A stretch of DNA of 64,000 nt, taken from NCBI GenBank assembly GCA_016714785.1, contig JADKCC010000038.1, positions 22,403-86,402 of the forward strand, in the 5' to 3' direction. This DNA comes from Saprospiraceae bacterium. Its GTDB lineage: Bacteria; Bacteroidota; Bacteroidia; Chitinophagales; Saprospiraceae. Below the pieces are notes generated by a model. That model ran no database searches. It was given only the letters and a program-made list of their open reading frames with translations, and was not told where the DNA came from. Positions within the stretch are counted from its first letter, which is position 1; every line of letters starts with the position of its first letter. This document shows positions 29,136 through 38,199 of this stretch, piece by piece. A program made the translations under genes and the position numbers.

Positions 29136-32100
29136 GTGTCCAATCATTTAAATAAAATACAACAAAAGTTTAAGGAATTTTGGCCCACTAGCTGGTCGGT
29201 GGACAATAGAACGACCTTGTATATCATCACGATGATGGTAACGGGTTTCGGGATGTATATCTTCCTTACACTACCTAAAGAACAGTTTCCAGATATTGTC
29301 GTTCCTACTATTTCGGTAACGACTGTATATGTAGGTAACTCGCCTAGTGATATAGAAAATCTAGTAACAAGACCTATTGAGAAACAAATTAAAGGTATCT
29401 CTGGTGCAAAGGTCAATAAAATCAATTCAATATCACAGACAGATTTCAGTTTGATTATTGTAGAATTTGATACAGACATCAAGCCAGAAATAGCTAAACA
29501 GAAGGTAAAGGATGCTGTAGATAAAGCCCAAACTGACTTACCTGCCGATCTCACACAATTACCTAACGTACAAGAGTTTGCATTCTCAGACATGCCGATT
29601 ATGTTTGTCAATATCAGTGGTGATTATGACGGACTAGCACTGAAAGCGTATGCTGAAAAAATGCAAGATAAATTTGAAACACTTTCAGAAGTAACACGTG
29701 CTGAGATAGTCGGTGCGCCAGAAAGAGAAATCCAAATCAATGTAGATCCACTCAAAATGGAACAAGCATTGATCAGTTTTGATGATATTGCCAATGCTGT
29801 AGCGTATGAAAATATGGATATTAGTGGTGGTAAAATCAGCGTGGGCACCATGGACCGTACACTTAGAATAAAAGGGCAAATAGAAAACAGTACCGCCCTA
29901 AATAGTATCATACTCAAAACGCCAGGTGGTGGATCTGTTTATCTAAAAGATGTGGCTGAAATCAAAGATACTGTAAAACAAACAGAAAGTTATGCCCGAC
30001 TGAATGGTAAAAACGTGGTCACTCTTAACATTGTAAAACGTCCTGGCGAAAACTTGATCAACTGTGCTGGCAAAATAAAAGACCTGGTCGCAGAAATGCA
30101 AATCGATGAATTGCCTAAAGATTTAAATGTTGTCGTCACAGGAGACCAAAGTAAACAAGCAGCCACTTCATTTGAGGAGTTGGTCAATACCATTATTATT
30201 GGTTTCTTGTTGGTATTGGTTATTTTGATGTTTTTTATGGGTGTCACGAATGCCTTTTTCGTAGCACTGAGTGTACCATTAAGCGTATTTATAGCATTTT
30301 TATTTTTGCCATTTGCAGAGCTTATTGTTGGGTCAGATATTACATTAAATTTCATAGTCCTATTTGCCCTCTTATTCGGGCTAGGTATTATCGTGGATGA
30401 TGCCATTGTGGTTGTTGAAAACACACACAGACTCTATGAAAATGGCAAAACACCCATCATAAAAGCCGCCAAAGCTGCTGCAGGAGAAGTATTTATACCA
30501 GTATTGGCTGGAACACTTACCATCATTGCACCGTTTTTCCCATTGATATTTTGGAAAGGTATTATTGGTAAGTTTATGATCTACCTTCCTGTGATGTTGA
30601 TATTCACATTGTTTGCATCATTGATCGTGGCTTTCATCATGAACCCTGTATTTGCAGTCAGTTTTATGAAACCTGAGGGTAAAGCGTATGATTCACCGAA
30701 GTCGTCTATCTTTAAGAGATGGTGGTTTTGGTTGATGATAGCTTTAGGAGTATTATTCCATCTTACAGGTAGTCCAGGTAAAGGAAATTTCTTGTTACTA
30801 TTCTCCGTATTGACAATTATCCACGTGTATGTAATGCAAGATGTGATATACTACTTCCAAGAGAAAATATTGCCTTACTTGATGGATAGATATGAAGGTT
30901 TATTGAGATGGTTGCTCAAAGGCAGACGTCCTATAGTAGCTTTTATCAGTACATTTATATTATTTGGAATTTCATTAATGATGTTGATTGGGAGTAAACC
31001 AGATTTTCCGTTTTTCCCAAGTGGTCAGCCGAATATGATCTATGTCTATCTAAAAATGCCGATAGGTACCAATGCCCAAGAAACTGACAAAGTACTGAAA
31101 CAATTGGAAGTCAAAGTATTTGATGCATTAAAAACGCTTAAACCTACTGAAGAAGGCTCTATCGTAGAAAGTGTCCTGTCCAATGTAGCGGTGAATGCAA
31201 ATAATCCGATGGACAATAACCGAAGTACTCAAACCAATTTAGGAAGGATACAGGTATCATTTGTAGAATTTGCAAAAAGACCAGATATACCGACATTGCC
31301 ATATCTTGACTCAATACGCGCAGTAGTGAAAAATATTCCTGGTGCACAAGTCACTGTAGAACAAGAAGGTTCAGGTCCTCCAACTGACCCACCTGTAAAT
31401 ATTGAGATCTTCGGAGACAATTTTGAGGATAACGCCAAAGTAGCAACAGATCTTTACAACTATTTAGATGTCAATAAGGTAGATGGTGTTGAAAATCTCG
31501 CCATGGATATTGACTTAAATAATCCTGAAGTCACTATCAATGTGAATAAAGAAAGAGCAGCTATAGAAGGTGTCAATACCGCGCAAGTAGGTAATGCCAT
31601 CAGAACGGCGCTTTTCGGTAGGAAGGTAAGTAAATTGAAATCTGGTGAAGACGAATTTGAAATTCAATTGAGATACAACGAGCTGAAGCGTAATAATCTT
31701 CAAAGTTTGATGAATATGCGTATTACTTTCAGAGATTTTAATACTGGAAGAATAAAACAAATTCCGATCAGTACAGTAGCAAAATTTGACTTTACGAGTT
31801 CATCAGGTGGTATCAAACGTAAAAACCTGAAACGTACCATTCAATTACAATCAGCAGTCACAGACCTTTCTGCAGTAGCATCTATCAATGCAGCGCTGGG
31901 AAGCAAAATCAATGATTTCAAAACCAAATATACCATTCCTGAAGGTGTGAACATCATCCAAAGTGGTGAAAGCGAACAACAACAAGAAACCAATTCATTT
32001 TTGGGTATGGCATTCATCTTAGCATTGGGACTTATATTCTTAATATTAGTGATGCAGTTCAATTCATTGAGCAAGCCATTTATCGTATTGACAGAGATAT

Positions 32101-32678
32101 TTTTCTCTATCATTGGTGTATTCCTTGGGTTTGCCATAACGGGGATGACTATGCCTACGATCATGGTTTTGGTCGGTGTGATCGGTCTAGCAGGTATCGT
32201 AATCAAAAATGGTATCTTGCTCATAGAGTTTACAGAAGAGTTGAGAGAAAGAGGGATGAAGACCAGAGAAGCAACAATACAAGCTGGAAAGATTCGTATC
32301 ATTCCTGTGCTATTGACGGCCATTGCAACCATTCTTGGTTTATTGCCTTTGGCAGTTGGATTTAACATCAATTTTGAGTCATTATTTACGCATTTAGATC
32401 CTAAAATCTTCTTAGGTGGAGACAGTGTGGTTTTCTGGGGACCATTGGCATGGACGATCATTTTTGGATTGATATTATCGTTTTTCTTGACATTATTGAT
32501 GATACCGAGCATGTACGTTATGTCTGAAAGATTGAGAAGACCAATGATGAAGTTTTATGGTACAAAATTCATCGCATTGCTTGGATTTGCTGGACCATTT
32601 TTCTTTATCTTTGTAGGTATCATGTACATTGTGAGATGGATCACTGGCAGACCTGTCTGGAACGGTACTTACAAGTAA
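29136..32678 (+). CDS. RND efflux permease (HAE1/AcrB type)
   Basis: The inner-membrane proton antiporter of the pump, 1180 residues, starting with GTG at 29136. It has the RND layout: a first helix, a large periplasmic domain, helices 2-6 with the proton-relay segment FGLGIIVDDAIVVVENTHR, a second periplasmic domain and helices 8-12 with GLAGIVIKNGILLIEF. It is longer than AcrB-type pumps (about 1050 residues). The extra length lies near residues 505-580, between helix 6 and the second half, and is hydrophobic (RWWFWLMIALGVLFHLTGSP, then LLFSVLTIIHVYVM), so it adds membrane segments. A further hydrophobic segment ends the protein. It is the last gene of the TetR operon. Confidence 0.95.
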   Translation: MSNHLNKIQQKFKEFWPTSWSVDNRTTLYIITMMVTGFGMYIFLTLPKEQFPDIVVPTISVTTVYVGNSPSDIENLVTRPIEKQIKGISGAKVNKINSISQTDFSLIIVEFDTDIKPEIAKQKVKDAVDKAQTDLPADLTQLPNVQEFAFSDMPIMFVNISGDYDGLALKAYAEKMQDKFETLSEVTRAEIVGAPEREIQINVDPLKMEQALISFDDIANAVAYENMDISGGKISVGTMDRTLRIKGQIENSTALNSIILKTPGGGSVYLKDVAEIKDTVKQTESYARLNGKNVVTLNIVKRPGENLINCAGKIKDLVAEMQIDELPKDLNVVVTGDQSKQAATSFEELVNTIIIGFLLVLVILMFFMGVTNAFFVALSVPLSVFIAFLFLPFAELIVGSDITLNFIVLFALLFGLGIIVDDAIVVVENTHRLYENGKTPIIKAAKAAAGEVFIPVLAGTLTIIAPFFPLIFWKGIIGKFMIYLPVMLIFTLFASLIVAFIMNPVFAVSFMKPEGKAYDSPKSSIFKRWWFWLMIALGVLFHLTGSPGKGNFLLLFSVLTIIHVYVMQDVIYYFQEKILPYLMDRYEGLLRWLLKGRRPIVAFISTFILFGISLMMLIGSKPDFPFFPSGQPNMIYVYLKMPIGTNAQETDKVLKQLEVKVFDALKTLKPTEEGSIVESVLSNVAVNANNPMDNNRSTQTNLGRIQVSFVEFAKRPDIPTLPYLDSIRAVVKNIPGAQVTVEQEGSGPPTDPPVNIEIFGDNFEDNAKVATDLYNYLDVNKVDGVENLAMDIDLNNPEVTINVNKERAAIEGVNTAQVGNAIRTALFGRKVSKLKSGEDEFEIQLRYNELKRNNLQSLMNMRITFRDFNTGRIKQIPISTVAKFDFTSSSGGIKRKNLKRTIQLQSAVTDLSAVASINAALGSKINDFKTKYTIPEGVNIIQSGESEQQQETNSFLGMAFILALGLIFLILVMQFNSLSKPFIVLTEIFFSIIGVFLGFAITGMTMPTIMVLVGVIGLAGIVIKNGILLIEFTEELRERGMKTREATIQAGKIRIIPVLLTAIATILGLLPLAVGFNINFESLFTHLDPKIFLGGDSVVFWGPLAWTIIFGLILSFFLTLLMIPSMYVMSERLRRPMMKFYGTKFIALLGFAGPFFFIFVGIMYIVRWITGRPVWNGTYK

Positions 32679-32690
32679 TACAAATAATTG

Positions 32691-32744
32691 CAGAATCAAA
32701 AGATTTTATATCACACATGAAACTTTTGATTCTGTTTTCTTTTT
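32691..32744 (+). terminator. Rho-independent terminator after the efflux operon
   Basis: CAGAATCAAAAG (32691-32702) pairs exactly with CTTTTGATTCTG (32723-32734), followed by TTTTCTTTTT. It lies 13 bases after the RND permease stop. Confidence 0.85.
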
Positions 32745-32766
32745 ATATATATAACAATCAATCGTT

Positions 32767-33411
32767 ATGAGCAATTACGCAAGCTTAAGACAAGAATACA
32801 AAAAACATCAATTATCCGAACAAAATGCTTTGGTAGATCCATTAGCACAATTTGAAGTTTGGTTTCATGAAGCGAGTGAATCAGGTGTTTTGGAGCCGAA
32901 TGCATTTACCCTGGCTACTGTAGGGGAAAATGGCACGCCATCTGCAAGAGTGCTTTTGCTAAAAGGCGTAGATAGCGGTGGTTTTGTATTTTACACCAAT
33001 TACAAAAGTGATAAAGCCAAAGATATCAAGCAGTTTCCAGTAGGCGCTATGGTATTTTTATGGTTGGAGCTCGAAAGGCAAGTACGCATCAGTGGTCCCA
33101 TAAGTAAGGTATCAAGAGAAGAATCAGAAGCATACTTCCATACTCGACCTAGAGAAAGTCAAATCGGCGCATGGGTATCACCACAAAGCCAAGTCATCAC
33201 TTCACGCGCTGTGATTGAAGAAAATCTAGCCGCTATGCAAGAAAAATTTAAGGATACTGAAGTAATACCTTTGCCAGAAAACTGGGGAGGATATAGATTG
33301 ATGCCCGTGGAGATTGAATTTTGGCAAGGCAGACCAAATAGGCTTCACGATAGGCTCCTCTATAGCGAACATGAAGATGGTGGTTGGGCCATCGAGAGAT
33401 TAGCACCTTGA
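32767..33411 (+). CDS. pdxH: Pyridoxamine 5'-phosphate oxidase
   Basis: PdxH oxidises pyridoxine and pyridoxamine 5'-phosphates to pyridoxal 5'-phosphate with FMN. At 214 residues it is a normal size. Family segments include ATVGENGTPSARVLLLKGVD, FYTNYKSDKAKDI, RQVRISGPISKVS and the C-terminal FWQGRPNRLHDRL and WAIERLAP ends. The K+ channel gene follows after nine bases. Confidence 0.96.
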   Translation: MSNYASLRQEYKKHQLSEQNALVDPLAQFEVWFHEASESGVLEPNAFTLATVGENGTPSARVLLLKGVDSGGFVFYTNYKSDKAKDIKQFPVGAMVFLWLELERQVRISGPISKVSREESEAYFHTRPRESQIGAWVSPQSQVITSRAVIEENLAAMQEKFKDTEVIPLPENWGGYRLMPVEIEFWQGRPNRLHDRLLYSEHEDGGWAIERLAP

Positions 33412-33420
33412 TGAGATAGG

Positions 33421-34440
33421 ATGGTCAATCAAAATAAGCATAAAAATGAATACTTAAACGCTGGATTAGTTAGAGCAATCGTCCTTATGGGTTTACTTTT
33501 GCTTTTCGGTATTTTGGGCTATATCTTTTTATTTGGATATGGCACTGTGGATGCAATCTATATGACAGTGATCACAGTTGGTACCGTAGGCTTTGGCGAA
33601 GTAAATCCCTTAAATCCTGCGGGCAAAATCTTTACGTCCATCCTGATACTTCTGAGTATTTTTATTTTTGCTTATGCTGTTACTACCATTTCAGCATTTA
33701 TTGTTTCTGTCAATTCCATAGACAATTATAAAAAAAAGAAAATGCAACAAAAAATAAATACACTAAAAAACCACACCATCCTCTGTGGATATGGTAGGAA
33801 TGGAAGACAGGCTGCTATCAAATTACAAAATTACAATAAACCATTTGTTATAATAGAACAGAATACGGTAACAATCAAACAATTAGAAGAAGAAGGTTTA
33901 CTATATATTGATGGCAATGCGACTGATGATGAAGTTTTGATCCGTGCAGGTATCAGTCAAGCTGATTTCCTTATAACCACCTTACCATCTGATGCTGACA
34001 ATGTTTTCATAACACTATCTGCAAAACAGTTGAGTCCAAACATTCAAATATATAGTAGAGCCAGTGAAGATTCGAGTATAAAAAAACTGAAAATAGCTGG
34101 CGCACAACAAGTAGTGATGCCAGATAAAATAGGTGGAGAACACATGGCATCTCTCATAGTCGCACCAGACCTGATAGAATTTATGGACAATCTTTCAGAC
34201 TCAAGCAATGGGAATATGAAAATACAAGAAATAATTCTCTCTAAGCAAGCTGGTGTAAAATCCCTAGACGAATTGGCTATAAAAGAAAAAACAGGATGTA
34301 CGGTGATTGGTTATAAAACTAGCCTAGGAGAGTACATTATCAATCCTGCATTTAATATCCCTGTAGAGTACGAAGGGCGCGTAATCGTATTGGGCAATGA
34401 AATACAAATCAATCATCTTAATAGCGTTTTTAACATTTAA
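33421..34440 (+). CDS. Potassium channel with RCK (TrkA-N) domain
   Basis: A two-helix potassium channel with a cytoplasmic regulatory domain. Residues 15-38 and about 66-92 are membrane helices; the pore helix and filter lie between, with TVGFGE at residues 55-60, a variant of the classical TVGYGD. The RCK N-terminal domain follows (HTILCGYGRNGRQAA, a Rossmann dinucleotide-binding site), then DGNATDDEVLIRAGI and a TrkA-C-like region at the end. The 339-residue length matches this kind of channel. The function (potassium homeostasis or osmoregulation) is general to the family. It lies nine bases after pdxH. Confidence 0.9.
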   Translation: MVNQNKHKNEYLNAGLVRAIVLMGLLLLFGILGYIFLFGYGTVDAIYMTVITVGTVGFGEVNPLNPAGKIFTSILILLSIFIFAYAVTTISAFIVSVNSIDNYKKKKMQQKINTLKNHTILCGYGRNGRQAAIKLQNYNKPFVIIEQNTVTIKQLEEEGLLYIDGNATDDEVLIRAGISQADFLITTLPSDADNVFITLSAKQLSPNIQIYSRASEDSSIKKLKIAGAQQVVMPDKIGGEHMASLIVAPDLIEFMDNLSDSSNGNMKIQEIILSKQAGVKSLDELAIKEKTGCTVIGYKTSLGEYIINPAFNIPVEYEGRVIVLGNEIQINHLNSVFNI

Positions 34441-34533
34441 TAATATGAGTCAAAATACTTCAATACTGCTACTTTGGCTATGAAGAAAAGGTTACCTAAA
34501 GCATGACATAAAAGTTTTTCAATATTCAAAAAA

Positions 34534-35304
34534 ATGGCAACTTTTCATATATTAAATGGAGACTGTTTGGCAGAAAACTTAAAACGTACTTCAGTCACTC
34601 AAAATTTCATTGTTTTCAGAGAATGTTTAATTGATGGGCCGGTCAATGCGGAAAGCATTGCTGACTTTTGGGCTGTAAGAGCGGATTATATGGCTGGTAA
34701 TTATAATACTTTAACTGATGAATATTTTTGTAAAACAGTCAAGGAAATTAACAAATTATCTGCAATTGCTGAAAATTCTCAAATTTGTCTATGGTTTGAA
34801 AATGATTTGTTTTGTCAGGTCAATATGTGGTTTATACTTTCCATATTTCCCTCATTTTCGACACATAAATTGTTTAGGATTTTCCCAGCTATAAACGATG
34901 ATGATAATATGTGGAAAGGTTTTGGAATAGCAAATAATGAGCAACTTGAACAAGCATATTATTCAAAAGTTCAATTCTCGCGTAGTGACTTTGAGCTAGG
35001 AAAAAAATTATGGAAGGCATATCAAAAAGACGACTTTAATACATTGATGGAATTGTCCCAAATTGAATCAAAATGTTTTAAATGTTTAGAAGATATTTGT
35101 CAAGCCCATATTGACCGATTTCCTTTAGATCAAACTTTGGGTCGGCCTGAGAAAATAATAAAAGAAATATTGGATGAGGATATTACTGATTTTTATGATA
35201 TTTTTTTGAAGTTTTCAGATAGAGAAGGAATTTATGGATTTGGTGATTTACAATTTAAGAGAATATATGATAGATTATTTGATTCAAAGTATTTTTTCCT
35301 TTAA
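34534..35304 (+). CDS. DUF1835 domain-containing protein
   Basis: A 256-residue cytoplasmic protein of unknown function. The N-terminal region matches the DUF1835 family: FHILNGDCLAE, FIVFRECLIDGPV, and LWFENDLFCQVN with conserved Asp and Glu. The C-terminal half is helical. No catalytic motif is recognised. It converges with the ATPase gene (12 bases between stops) and follows the potassium channel after 93 bases. Confidence concerns the family assignment only. Confidence 0.75.
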   Translation: MATFHILNGDCLAENLKRTSVTQNFIVFRECLIDGPVNAESIADFWAVRADYMAGNYNTLTDEYFCKTVKEINKLSAIAENSQICLWFENDLFCQVNMWFILSIFPSFSTHKLFRIFPAINDDDNMWKGFGIANNEQLEQAYYSKVQFSRSDFELGKKLWKAYQKDDFNTLMELSQIESKCFKCLEDICQAHIDRFPLDQTLGRPEKIIKEILDEDITDFYDIFLKFSDREGIYGFGDLQFKRIYDRLFDSKYFFL

Positions 35305-35316
35305 ATGGTTAGTTTA

Positions 35317-36792
35317 TCAATTATCTAAATCATTCAAAATATCGGAAAGTGGGTCTGAAAACTCCAAACTATTTTCCAAAATATTTTTGCCTATCACTTC
35401 TGTTTCTGCCAGTCCAAACAAAACTAATTCCATCATCGGAAGGAGGTCATCTCCATGTTTCATATATGATTCTGTAAATTTTTGCAATCCAACTACCAGA
35501 TTTATTTTTTTTGCATATAAGTCGTCATTTTCATCATTCAATAATTCTACGGAATTTCCTCCAGAAAAATATGCCTTAATGACTCCATATTCATCTTTAA
35601 GATCTCGTTTGAGTTTTTGGTTTGGATTGGGGAAATGCTCCAAAAATAGCTCTTTACACGCCTTAAACAATAGATGCATGGCTACATTGTAAGGACCTTC
35701 TTGTTCGCCTTCATATACCAACTCTACCTTACCTGTGATGGCTGGTATAACGCCCCAAAAGTCAGTTATTCTGGTAGATGTTTGTTGCTCGTTATTGAGA
35801 AGCATCCTTCTTTCAGCAGTGCTATATAGATTTTCAAGGGCCGAAATACTTAGTCTGGCAGATACGCCACTTTTTGCGTCCACGTATTCACTTTCACGAG
35901 CATTGAAACTAATCATTTCTATTAGCTTGCGATGCATAAAGGGTATCGTGATCTGAGAATATTGATCCTTACTCAATCTAGCTTCTTGTCCTGTGATAGA
36001 CATTGACGTTTCAATACTGCGAGGGTAGTGCGTTAATATTTGGCTTTCTATACGATCTTTTAGAGGTGTGATAATACTTCCCCGATTGGTATAATCTTCC
36101 GGATTGGCTGTAAATACAAAGGAGATTTCTAAAGGTAATCTTAATTTAAAACCTCTGATTTGCAGATCGCCTTCTTGAAGAATGTTGAATAGAGACACTT
36201 GTATCCTTGCTTGTAAATCTGGTAATTCATTGATGACAAATATAGATCTGTGTGATCTTGGGATCAGTCCAAAATGGATGACCCTCTCATCTGAATAGGG
36301 TAGTTTGAGATTGGCAGCTTTTATGGGATCTACATCCCCGATTAAATCTGCTATACTTACATCAGGAGTAGCTAGTTTTTCAACGTATCTTTCATTTCGA
36401 TGTACCCAGCTGACAGGTGTTTCATCTCCAAGTGTTTCAATAGTGTCTAGTGCAAACTTTGAAAGTGGTTTCAGGGGATCATCATTCAATTCTGAATCCT
36501 TGACAATAGGCATGTACTCATCGAGTAGGGTAGTTAACAATCGTGCAATTCTCGTTTTTGCTTGACCACGGAGTCCTAATAATAATATATTGTGCTGTGA
36601 GAGTATGGCGCGTTCAATATCTGGTAGCACTGTGTCATCAAATCCCAATATGCCTGAAAATACTTTTTCTTTATTACGAAGTTTGGTTATCAGATTACTT
36701 CTCATTTCTTCTTTGATAGATCTTGAGACATAACCAGAGGATTTTAATTGTCCTAAGGTGTTGATTTGATTTATATTAACTATATTTGTCAT
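35317..36792 (-). CDS. Magnesium-chelatase-like AAA+ ATPase
   Basis: A 491-residue AAA+ ATPase of the ChlI/MoxR group. Walker A is GLRGQAKT at residues 73-80. The Walker B position reads IFVINE (184-189), where an Asn takes the place of the usual Asp before the catalytic Glu. The remaining motifs (FVFTANPEDYTNRG, sensor-like LKDRIESQILTHYPRS) fit the family. Such ATPases usually work with a von Willebrand A partner, and none is encoded in this window. The target is unknown. Confidence 0.8.
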   Translation of the reverse strand: MTNIVNINQINTLGQLKSSGYVSRSIKEEMRSNLITKLRNKEKVFSGILGFDDTVLPDIERAILSQHNILLLGLRGQAKTRIARLLTTLLDEYMPIVKDSELNDDPLKPLSKFALDTIETLGDETPVSWVHRNERYVEKLATPDVSIADLIGDVDPIKAANLKLPYSDERVIHFGLIPRSHRSIFVINELPDLQARIQVSLFNILQEGDLQIRGFKLRLPLEISFVFTANPEDYTNRGSIITPLKDRIESQILTHYPRSIETSMSITGQEARLSKDQYSQITIPFMHRKLIEMISFNARESEYVDAKSGVSARLSISALENLYSTAERRMLLNNEQQTSTRITDFWGVIPAITGKVELVYEGEQEGPYNVAMHLLFKACKELFLEHFPNPNQKLKRDLKDEYGVIKAYFSGGNSVELLNDENDDLYAKKINLVVGLQKFTESYMKHGDDLLPMMELVLFGLAETEVIGKNILENSLEFSDPLSDILNDLDN

Positions 36793-37184
36793 GATGTATT
36801 TTCAAGCTTAAAGAAATGTTGTTTGACTGATCTTAACAACAAACATAATTTGCATTAGATAGTTTATTAATGTAAAACATATCTGAAGCAATCATAAACT
36901 AACTCAAAAATGCCAGGAAATATCTAAATTTTGCAAAACTTACAATTTATGAAACTTGTACACTATCCAACTCAATTTTTTCAATTTAATATGATGAAAT
37001 GCTTATAATAAGCTAATAAATATTTAAACTTTGAGCCCACTCCTAAAAGTCAAAAATGATGAAATGCATCTATGACTCTAAGGTTTATAAAGTATTAATT
37101 ATTAACATATATGGAATTTGGGATTTTTATGTTTTTGTGCCTTTGTGGCAAAATTATACTTTTCGGAGCTTACTCAACTTTTAT
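36793..37184. other. Intergenic region between the ATPase and beta-barrel genes
   Basis: This 392-base AT-rich gap separates two minus-strand genes. I see no open frame, RNA gene or strong hairpin. A weak -7-like element for the ATPase (TATGTTTG on the minus strand, 36840-36847) is the only signal. Confidence 0.4.
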
Positions 37185-38024
37185 TTAGTTAACGTTGCTG
37201 TTTTTACCTTTAAAGCCAAAATAGCTCCCGAATAAAATATTGAATTGGTGAAAGAGAAAATCTTGTTTTGCCACATCAGATGTCGAAGAAGTAGTGCGAA
37301 TATCTGGCATATTGACATAGCCCAATTTATACTCTGATTGTATGAAAAAATAATTACCAAATTTAAATTGAAGACCTAATACACCGCCTAGGCCAAAACC
37401 AGCTATATGAAATTTGTCATGGCGTTCAAAGTTTAGTAATGTGGCATCCGTTCTTGGTATCAAGATACCTAAACCTGCTCCAGATACTAACTGAATGTCC
37501 ACTTTTTTCCAACACATCAAGAGATCTTGCCTTCTTAGCTCAGTATTAACATAGTTTAGTCCATCCGTGTGTTCCAATTCTAAAAACCCTCTCCTTATTT
37601 GTATGTCTTTTTCATCGTATTGTCCATCATATTGCGTCAAAGTTTGGCTTATTTGACCACTTATTTTTACAGTCTGATCTGGTCGGACTACATATTTCAT
37701 GTGGTCTGCACCCAATGAGATACTATATTTTTCATTGATAAAGTATCCTAACCGAAAGTTGTATTGCGGGATGGTTGCATTCGCAGGGTTTAAATAGATG
37801 TTAATCTTAAAGGGGCTTGGCTTATCGTCAGCAATTACATTGTCTAGAGAGAAATTATAATTTTCCCCAGCGAATGATATGTCTGATTTACTATACACAG
37901 ATTGATTCCAACCCCAATATACATAAAATCTACCATCATTATTTAAAGATTTATTGGAATTCTGACCATGACATAAATTATTTATTACTGAAATTAATAA
38001 AATGATTTTCAAAGCCTTATTCAT
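37185..38024 (-). CDS. Predicted outer-membrane beta-barrel protein
   Basis: A 279-residue protein of unknown function. It has a signal peptide (MNKALKIILLISVINNLCHGQ) and alternating hydrophobic/polar segments typical of an OMP beta-barrel, such as FRLGYFINEKYSISLGADHM and FFIQSEYKLGYVNMP, and ends in an amphipathic strand. No enzyme or transporter motif is visible. It lies alone between the ATPase gene and the divergent ABC-F gene. Confidence 0.65.
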   Translation of the reverse strand: MNKALKIILLISVINNLCHGQNSNKSLNNDGRFYVYWGWNQSVYSKSDISFAGENYNFSLDNVIADDKPSPFKINIYLNPANATIPQYNFRLGYFINEKYSISLGADHMKYVVRPDQTVKISGQISQTLTQYDGQYDEKDIQIRRGFLELEHTDGLNYVNTELRRQDLLMCWKKVDIQLVSGAGLGILIPRTDATLLNFERHDKFHIAGFGLGGVLGLQFKFGNYFFIQSEYKLGYVNMPDIRTTSSTSDVAKQDFLFHQFNILFGSYFGFKGKNSNVN

Positions 38025-38112
38025 GTGAATTAAATTAATTGGATTGTAAAAGGCTGCAAGTTAGTACATTACAAACAAATCTGGAAACAGGATCTTGTAA
38101 AAAATCAGAAAA

Positions 38113-38143
38113 TTGAAAAAGTGAAGTTAAATATGTAATTTTG
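38113..38143 (+). promoter_or_regulatory. Promoter of the ABC-F gene
   Basis: TTG (38113-38115) and TAATTTTG (38136-38143), with 20 bases between, fit the Bacteroidota -33/-7 promoter. The start codon is at 38200. Confidence 0.65.
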
Positions 38144-38199
38144 CAACTTTTTTAAGATGGAAATTTAGTTTTTTCTCATCACAAATTCAATAGCAATAA

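Noticed and set aside
31841..32512. A 223-codon minus-strand open frame opposite the RND permease
   Set aside because: It mirrors the permease coding sequence and shows no domain.
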